From NCBI GenBank assembly GCA_017550655.1, contig JAFZOK010000017.1, positions 62,001 through 126,000 of the forward strand: DNA of 64,000 bases. The letters run 5' to 3'. A program made the translations under genes and the position numbers. Positions 59,887-64,000 of the stretch are shown one piece after another. The DNA is from Bacteroidales bacterium (GTDB lineage Bacteria; Bacteroidota; Bacteroidia; Bacteroidales; UBA932). The notes under the pieces were generated by a model. It was given only the letters and a program-made list of their open reading frames with translations. It made no database searches and was not told the origin of the DNA. The first letter of the stretch is position 1. The number at the start of each line of letters is the position of its first letter.

Positions 59887-60756
59887 ATGGATTTAAGCCG
59901 GATTCTTCCCGTATTGCTTGAGGCTCTCAAAGGAGCTGCCGTGATTACCGCACTGGTAATCGCGATGATGACTCTTATAGAATATCTCAACATTGAAAAC
60001 AAGGGACGGTGGTTCAAGTCCCTGAAGGATTCCCCTATCCGGCAGGTTCTTGCCGGCACTCTCCTTGGAGCAATACCCGGCTGTTTGGGAGGATTTGCAT
60101 CTGTTTCTCTATACACGCACTCTATAATCGGGGCTGGAGCCTTGATTTCAACGATGATTGCCGCTACCGGAGACGAGGCCTTTGTTCTTCTGGCAACCTC
60201 TCCCGCTCTCTTTTTCAAGCTGCTTGCAATACTTTGCGCCATAGCGTTTTGCACTGGACTTGCCATAAGCCTTATCAGGAAAAACCGCCAGAAGAGTCTT
60301 TGTCCCGAGAGTTTCCAGATACATCAGGAAGACAAGGAACATAAAAAGGAGAGGAACTTCAGGCATTTCATAAAGGAACACATCTGGGAACATATTGTAA
60401 AGAAACATCTTCCGGGCGTGTTCCTCTGGTCTTTCGGAGCGCTGGTCCTGTGCGGAGTTCTTACGGAATACATTAATCTGGAAAACTGGATTTCAGGCCA
60501 CGAAGGCTATATGCCGCTTGTCATACTGGCAGCCGCCGCAATAGGCCTCATACCACAGAGCGGCCCGCACATGGTGTTCATTCTGCTTGTAGCCCAGGGC
60601 ACTCTCCCGTTCTATGTGCTTCTGGCCAGCGCCATAAGCCAGCAGGGCCACGTATCCCTACCCCTTCTGGCCCAGAGCAAAAAGAGCTGGATCCTCAGCA
60701 AAGCCTTCTGCGCCATCCTTGGAATCGCCGCCGGAATGCTGGGATATTGCCTTTAG
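59887..60756 (+). CDS. putative manganese or metalloid transporter (ArsP_2-like)
   Basis: A 289-residue membrane protein of eight to ten helices in two similar halves. Each half has a conserved glycine/proline-rich turn: GTLLGAIPGCLGGFASVSLYTHS in the first and AIGLIPQSGPHMVFILLVAQG in the second. Between them is a charged cytosolic loop (about 135-170). This is the pattern of the 'putative manganese transporter' or arsenic efflux-like family in Bacteroidota. Substrate not determinable. It starts directly at the meaB stop and ends where the palindromic element (60756-60873) begins. Confidence 0.8.
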   Translation: MDLSRILPVLLEALKGAAVITALVIAMMTLIEYLNIENKGRWFKSLKDSPIRQVLAGTLLGAIPGCLGGFASVSLYTHSIIGAGALISTMIAATGDEAFVLLATSPALFFKLLAILCAIAFCTGLAISLIRKNRQKSLCPESFQIHQEDKEHKKERNFRHFIKEHIWEHIVKKHLPGVFLWSFGALVLCGVLTEYINLENWISGHEGYMPLVILAAAAIGLIPQSGPHMVFILLVAQGTLPFYVLLASAISQQGHVSLPLLAQSKKSWILSKAFCAILGIAAGMLGYCL

Positions 60757-60873
60757 GGCGATGGTGCTTTATAACACGCATTAAATCAGCAATATACAAA
60801 ATAACCGCATCTTTTAGAGTGCGGTTATTTTAGTAAGTATTGATAATCAATTACTTACAGAGTACCATCGCCC
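60756..60873. repeat. 118-base element of nested inverted repeats
   Basis: Outer arms GGGCGATGGT (60756-60765) and ACCATCGCCC (60864-60873) are exact, extending to 12 of 13 matches. Inside are a perfect 12-bp stem, 60798-60809 with 60820-60831, and a near-perfect hairpin GTAAGTA..TACTTAC (60833-60858). The element fills the whole gap between two convergent genes. It may be a MITE-like insertion or an elaborate bidirectional terminator. Confidence 0.55.
60798..60831. terminator. bidirectional terminator-like hairpin inside the palindromic element
   Basis: AAAATAACCGCA pairs perfectly with TGCGGTTATTTT around a 10-base loop. The stem ends in A/T runs, which serve as short U-tracts in both directions. 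Confidence 0.6.
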
Positions 60874-60879
60874 CTTGTG

Positions 60880-61257
60880 TTACTTCACGGCGATAATGTC
60901 AACTTCTATCATCGCGCCTTTCGGCAGGGCTGCTACCTGATAGGCGACTCTTGCCGGATATGGCTCGCTGAAGAACTTGGCATATACCTCGTTCAGTGCT
61001 CCGAAGTTGGCAAGGTCCTGCAGGTAGCAAGTAACCTTGACGGCGTCGCTCATCTTGAATCCGCCTTCTTCCAGGACGTTCTTAAGGTTTTTGAATACCT
61101 GGGTAAGCTGCTCCTTGAATCCTCCGGGAACAAACTCTCCGGTTGCAGGATCGATAGGAAGCTGGCCTGATGCGTAAATTGTGTTGTCTGTTATAACTGC
61201 CTGGCTGTAAGTTCCTACAGCTGCCGGTGCATTAGGGCTTGCTACAATCTTTTTCAT
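60880..61257 (-). CDS. ridA: RidA family enamine/imine deaminase
   Basis: A 125-residue protein of the YjgF/YER057c/UK114 family: PNAPAAVGTYSQAVI at the N-terminus, IYASGQLPIDPATGEFV, VKVTCYLQDLANFGALNEVY and PYPARVAYQVAALPKGAMIEVDIIA with the substrate-binding Arg and the terminal Glu. RidA trimers hydrolyse reactive enamines made by PLP enzymes such as threonine dehydratase. It lies 34 bases after rho. Confidence 0.95.
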   Translation of the reverse strand: MKKIVASPNAPAAVGTYSQAVITDNTIYASGQLPIDPATGEFVPGGFKEQLTQVFKNLKNVLEEGGFKMSDAVKVTCYLQDLANFGALNEVYAKFFSEPYPARVAYQVAALPKGAMIEVDIIAVK

Positions 61258-61291
61258 ATCTGTAATGTTGTAAAATTTTCACTTTGACAGA

Positions 61292-63136
61292 TTATTTCAA
61301 GGCATCGCCGTTCATGGTAACGAGAAATTCCTCGTTGGTAGCGGTCTTTTCCAGACGGGCCTTCATGAATTCCATAGCCTCCACGCTGTTCATATCGGAG
61401 AGATAGTTTCTCAGAATCCAGATACGGTTCAGGGCCTCCTTGTTTACAAGCAGGTCGTCCCTTCTTGTGGATGAGAGAGTTACGTCTACGGCAGGGAAGA
61501 TTCTCTTGTTAGACAGCTTGCGGTCCAGCTGGAGTTCCATGTTGCCGGTTCCCTTGAATTCCTCAAAGATAACGTCGTCCATCTTTGATCCGGTTTCCGT
61601 AAGGGCGGTGGCGATAATGGTAAGGGAACCTCCGTTCTCCACGTTTCTGGCGGCTCCGAAGAATCTCTTTGGCTTATGGAGCGCGTTGGCGTCAACACCG
61701 CCGCTGAGCACCTTTCCGCTGGCTGGCTGAACCGTGTTGAATGCCCTTGCAAGACGGGTAATGGAATCCAGGAGGATAACCACGTCGTGACCGCACTCAA
61801 CCAGTCTCTTGGCTTTCTCCAGAACTATGCTGGCAACCTTGACGTGCCTTTCTGCAGGCTCGTCGAAAGTGGAAGCCACAACCTCGGCCTTAACGCTTCT
61901 TGCCATATCGGTAACCTCCTCAGGACGCTCGTCTATAAGAAGAACGATAAGGTAAACTTCAGGATGGTTGTCTGCGATGGCATTGGCTATCTCCTTAAGG
62001 AGCACGGTCTTACCGGTCTTAGGCTGTGCCACGATAAGTCCTCTCTGGCCCTTGCCTATAGGGGCGAACATCTCCACTACCCTGCAAGACAGGTTGTTGT
62101 GGCCGTTACCCAGAAGGTTGAACTTCTCCTCAGGGAAAAGCGGAGTAAGGAAATCGAACGGAACCCTGTCGCGGATGAAAGCCGGATCCCTTCCGTTAAT
62201 GGAATCGATCTTAACCAGCGGGAAGTATTTGTCACCCTCTCTCGGCGGCTTGATTTCTCCGAATACGGTATCTCCGGTCTTAAGGGCAAAGAGCTTTATC
62301 TGGCTCTGCGATACGTAAATGTCATCCGGAGAATTAAGGTAGTTATAGTCTGAAGAACGAAGGAAACCATAGCCGTCCGGCATAATCTCCAGAACTCCGT
62401 CTGCCTTTACAACGCCTTCAAACTCAAACTTCTGAGCTTTCTCCTCAGGCTCATTCTGACGCTCGTTGTTCTGCCGTTCGCCATTCTGCCTTTCATTGTT
62501 CTGGGCGCGGTCGTGGTTGCGCTCGCCGTTCTGCCTTTCATTGTTCTGCGGCCTTTCCTGGCGAGGGCGCTGCTGGTCCTGAGGTCTTGGCTGCTGTTCC
62601 TGCTGACGAGGCTGGTCCTGAGGTTTCTGATCCTGCGGCTTTGGCTGCGGTGCAGACTTTTCAGGATTATCGGCTGCAGGAGTCTGGTCGAAAAGCGATG
62701 GAGACTGCTGCTGCGGTTTCTGTATTCTCGGCCTCTTCTGCCTTGGCTGACGAACCTGGTCCTGAGCCTGTTCAGTCTTTTCTTCAACTGGCTTTGCCTC
62801 TAGCTTAGGTTCTGCTGCAGGAGCCTGTGCTTCAGGCTGTGAAGCCGGCTGGGCTATCTCTTTCTTTTTACGGCCACGCTTCTTTGGAGCTTCAGCTGTA
62901 GCCTGAGCGTTAGTTTCGTTGTTTTCGGTAGAAGCCTGCTGGCTCTTCACTTTCTGCCTTGGCTTGCGCTTAGGCTTTTCCTCCGGCTGCTCCGCTGCCT
63001 TGATAGCCTGCTCGTCGAGGATCTTGTAGACAAGGTCATCCTGAGAGAAGGACTTGGGCTTTGCAATTTCAAGCTTCTCCGCGATTGCCAAAAGTTCTTC
63101 AAAACTCTTGGACTTAAGTTCAATAATGTCGTACAT
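61292..63136 (-). CDS. rho: transcription termination factor Rho with long disordered insertion
   Basis: A 614-residue hexameric RNA helicase. Rho_N helical domain at 1-48; then a disordered segment at about 49-236 rich in Q, P, R, K, E and N; RNA-binding cold-shock-like domain at about 237-310 ([21 protein letters not shown]); ATPase domain with [16 protein letters not shown] (Walker A), [16 protein letters not shown] (Walker B), RLARAFN and the Q/R loops. E. coli Rho has 419 residues; the extra length is almost all in the insertion, as in Bacteroides. Promoter at 63218-63248, leader about 77 bases with a small GCGGG/CCCGC hairpin (63191-63205) that could serve feedback control. Confidence 0.97.
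   Translation of the reverse strand: MYDIIELKSKSFEELLAIAEKLEIAKPKSFSQDDLVYKILDEQAIKAAEQPEEKPKRKPRQKVKSQQASTENNETNAQATAEAPKKRGRKKKEIAQPASQPEAQAPAAEPKLEAKPVEEKTEQAQDQVRQPRQKRPRIQKPQQQSPSLFDQTPAADNPEKSAPQPKPQDQKPQDQPRQQEQQPRPQDQQRPRQERPQNNERQNGERNHDRAQNNERQNGERQNNERQNEPEEKAQKFEFEGVVKADGVLEIMPDGYGFLRSSDYNYLNSPDDIYVSQSQIKLFALKTGDTVFGEIKPPREGDKYFPLVKIDSINGRDPAFIRDRVPFDFLTPLFPEEKFNLLGNGHNNLSCRVVEMFAPIGKGQRGLIVAQPKTGKTVLLKEIANAIADNHPEVYLIVLLIDERPEEVTDMARSVKAEVVASTFDEPAERHVKVASIVLEKAKRLVECGHDVVILLDSITRLARAFNTVQPASGKVLSGGVDANALHKPKRFFGAARNVENGGSLTIIATALTETGSKMDDVIFEEFKGTGNMELQLDRKLSNKRIFPAVDVTLSSTRRDDLLVNKEALNRIWILRNYLSDMNSVEAMEFMKARLEKTATNEEFLVTMNGDALK
62450..62545 (-). repeat. coding repeat NNERQNGER in the Rho insertion
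   Basis: Three to four imperfect copies of a nine-residue unit (NNERQNGER, then [22 protein letters not shown]) at about residues 198-228. The DNA copies are also similar, which suggests recent duplication or slippage. Confidence 0.75.
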
Positions 63137-63217
63137 ATAAAATGTGTAAAAAATAATTTGGGAACAAATGGATCATCTTGGATCCCACCTGCGGGAGACA
63201 CCCGCATAAATCGTGTG

Positions 63218-63248
63218 CAAATATAACACAAAATACTTAAAGTGCAAA
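63218..63248 (-). promoter_or_regulatory. perfect promoter of rho
   Basis: On the minus strand TTTG (63245-63248), 19 bases, TATATTTG (63218-63225). It lies between the rho start and the terminator hairpin of the upstream pepD-like gene. Confidence 0.75.
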
Positions 63249-63284
63249 CATTTTCAAGTAATTACGCACAATTTTGCCATAAAG

Positions 63285-63321
63285 CGGCAAGCCCTGGCCG
63301 GTTAAGGGCCAGGGCTTGCCG
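63285..63321 (-). terminator. strong hairpin after the pepD-like gene
   Basis: A 15-bp perfect stem, 63285-63299 with 63307-63321, and a 7-base loop. The minus-strand tail (CTTTATGG) is only weakly T-rich, so it may work as an RNA stabiliser as well as a terminator. Confidence 0.7.
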
Positions 63322-63344
63322 AAATATTCACCAAAGGGAACGTA

Positions 63345-64000
63345 TTATTTGATTGTAACCAGCAGCTGCTCAAGGAATTTCACGAACTTGTCAAGAGAAG
63401 CCAAATCCAGCTTTTCTCCAGGAGCGTGAACTCCCCTGAGTGTAGGTCCGAACGATATCATATCCCAGTCAGGGAACTTGAGGCTGAACAGTCCGCACTC
63501 CAGTCCTGCAGGAGTTACGATAACCTTGGCGTCTGTCTTGAAGAGCTTCTTGTATACCTTCTTGCAGTGCTCCAGAATCGGAGAATTCAGTTTAGGAATC
63601 CATCCTGGATACTCGCCTTCGTGGGTAACCTTTGCTCCGGCCATTGCCCAGCAAGCCTCCATCTGCTGAGCCATCCAGCGCCTCTCGCTGACAACCGCGC
63701 TTCTCTGGCTGGAACCGATGACAATCTTGTTAGGTTTCTTCATCTTGATGGAAGCGAAGTTAGTGGAAATCTCTATCAGGCCAGGAATAGTGTCGCTGAT
63801 CTTGTAAGAACCGTGAGGACAGGCAACTCCGGCAAAAATCAGAGATGCCGCAGTGTTAGCGTCTATAGCCTTGAGCTTGCACTCTATAGGAACAAGTTCC
63901 ATCTGTACTCCAGGATCAGGAATGGCGAATTCAGCCTTCACTTCATCCCTAACCTGGTTGAAAATCTTCACAACGGAAGCCTTTGCGCTCTTAGGGAATC
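63345..64000 (-). CDS. aminoacyl-histidine dipeptidase, PepD-like M20 peptidase (3' part)
   Basis: The last 218 residues are visible; the frame is open past base 64000. VTPAGLECGLFSLKFPDWDMISFGPTLRGVHAPGEKLDLASLDKF is the C-terminal signature of the M20 PepD/XaaA dipeptidases: the Glu and Gly of AGLECG and the metal-binding His in RGVHAPGE. IVIGSSQRSAV belongs to the lid/dimerisation domain. The enzyme cleaves a broad range of dipeptides in the cytosol. The GTG near 63971 is internal, since the frame continues upstream of it. Confidence 0.9.
   Translation of the reverse strand, partial: FPKSAKASVVKIFNQVRDEVKAEFAIPDPGVQMELVPIECKLKAIDANTAASLIFAGVACPHGSYKISDTIPGLIEISTNFASIKMKKPNKIVIGSSQRSAVVSERRWMAQQMEACWAMAGAKVTHEGEYPGWIPKLNSPILEHCKKVYKKLFKTDAKVIVTPAGLECGLFSLKFPDWDMISFGPTLRGVHAPGEKLDLASLDKFVKFLEQLLVTIK

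Overview
The window is a chromosomal segment of a Bacteroidota bacterium, most likely order Bacteroidales. The evidence is a type III glutamine synthetase, a PUR-family protein, DUF4295, DUF4296, DUF5606 and DUF4199 proteins, a Rho factor with a very long disordered insertion, many lipoprotein signals, and repeated promoters of the Bacteroidota type (TTTG-N19-21-TAnnTTTG). Base composition looks like the high 40s percent GC, with AT-richer patches at about 220-1050, 31500-32260 and 44790-46500. Coding is dense. The longest gene-free stretch is about 200 bases (63137-63344), and no gap exceeds 300 bases.

Layout. 1-3600: the 5' part of an AlkZ-like gene, an AT-rich orphan gene behind a consensus promoter and operator-like palindromes, a lipoprotein-type peptide deformylase, and glnS. 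3632-6289 (+): a YicC-family gene, a TPR-like lipoprotein and an MgtC-family protein. 13613-6295 (-): one tightly packed nine-gene cluster, nusB-yajC-ybbR-coaE-DnaJ/TerB-DUF5606-rimO-fabG-yitT. 13700-14062 (+): a PUR protein, followed by a bidirectional terminator, a secreted protein and tRNA-Cys. 19438-14954 (-): purM, a lipoprotein-type glutamate racemase, a DEDDy exonuclease and an RlmI-like methyltransferase. 21680-19479 (-): type III glutamine synthetase. 27482-21849 (-): polysaccharide deacetylase, purD, a membrane protein, a DacB-like peptidase and an aminotransferase, closed by a terminator. 27528-31510 (+): DUF4296, amidohydrolase, radical SAM, dtd and deoC. 31511-32257: an AT-rich islet with one orphan gene flanked by two candidate small RNAs, each with its own promoter and terminator. 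37701-32258 (-): ftsY, pheT, a lipoprotein and a GH18 lipoprotein. 43107-37798 (-): thrS-infC-rpmI-rplT-lepB, then rpmB-rpmG-DUF4295. 43228-44788 (+): DUF4199 and GT2. 46391-44791 (-): two acyltransferases. 46532-48277 (+): 5'-nucleotidase. 53050-48295 (-): secA and lpdA. 53166-60756: a beta-propeller lipoprotein (+), an 8Fe-type ferredoxin (-), an M16 peptidase (-), DUF1573, meaB and a transporter (+). 60880-64000 (-): a RidA-family gene, rho and the 3' part of a pepD-like gene.

Most genes are core housekeeping: translation, secretion, purine synthesis, nitrogen assimilation and envelope. The less ordinary material is the double small-RNA islet at 31.5-32.26 kb, two enzymes of normally cytosolic families carrying lipoprotein signals (deformylase and glutamate racemase), an apparent AUC start with a strong Shine-Dalgarno on infC, the disordered repeat insertion in Rho, a nested palindromic element at 60756-60873, and several genes whose -7 box lies so close to the ATG that their mRNAs should be leaderless or nearly so.
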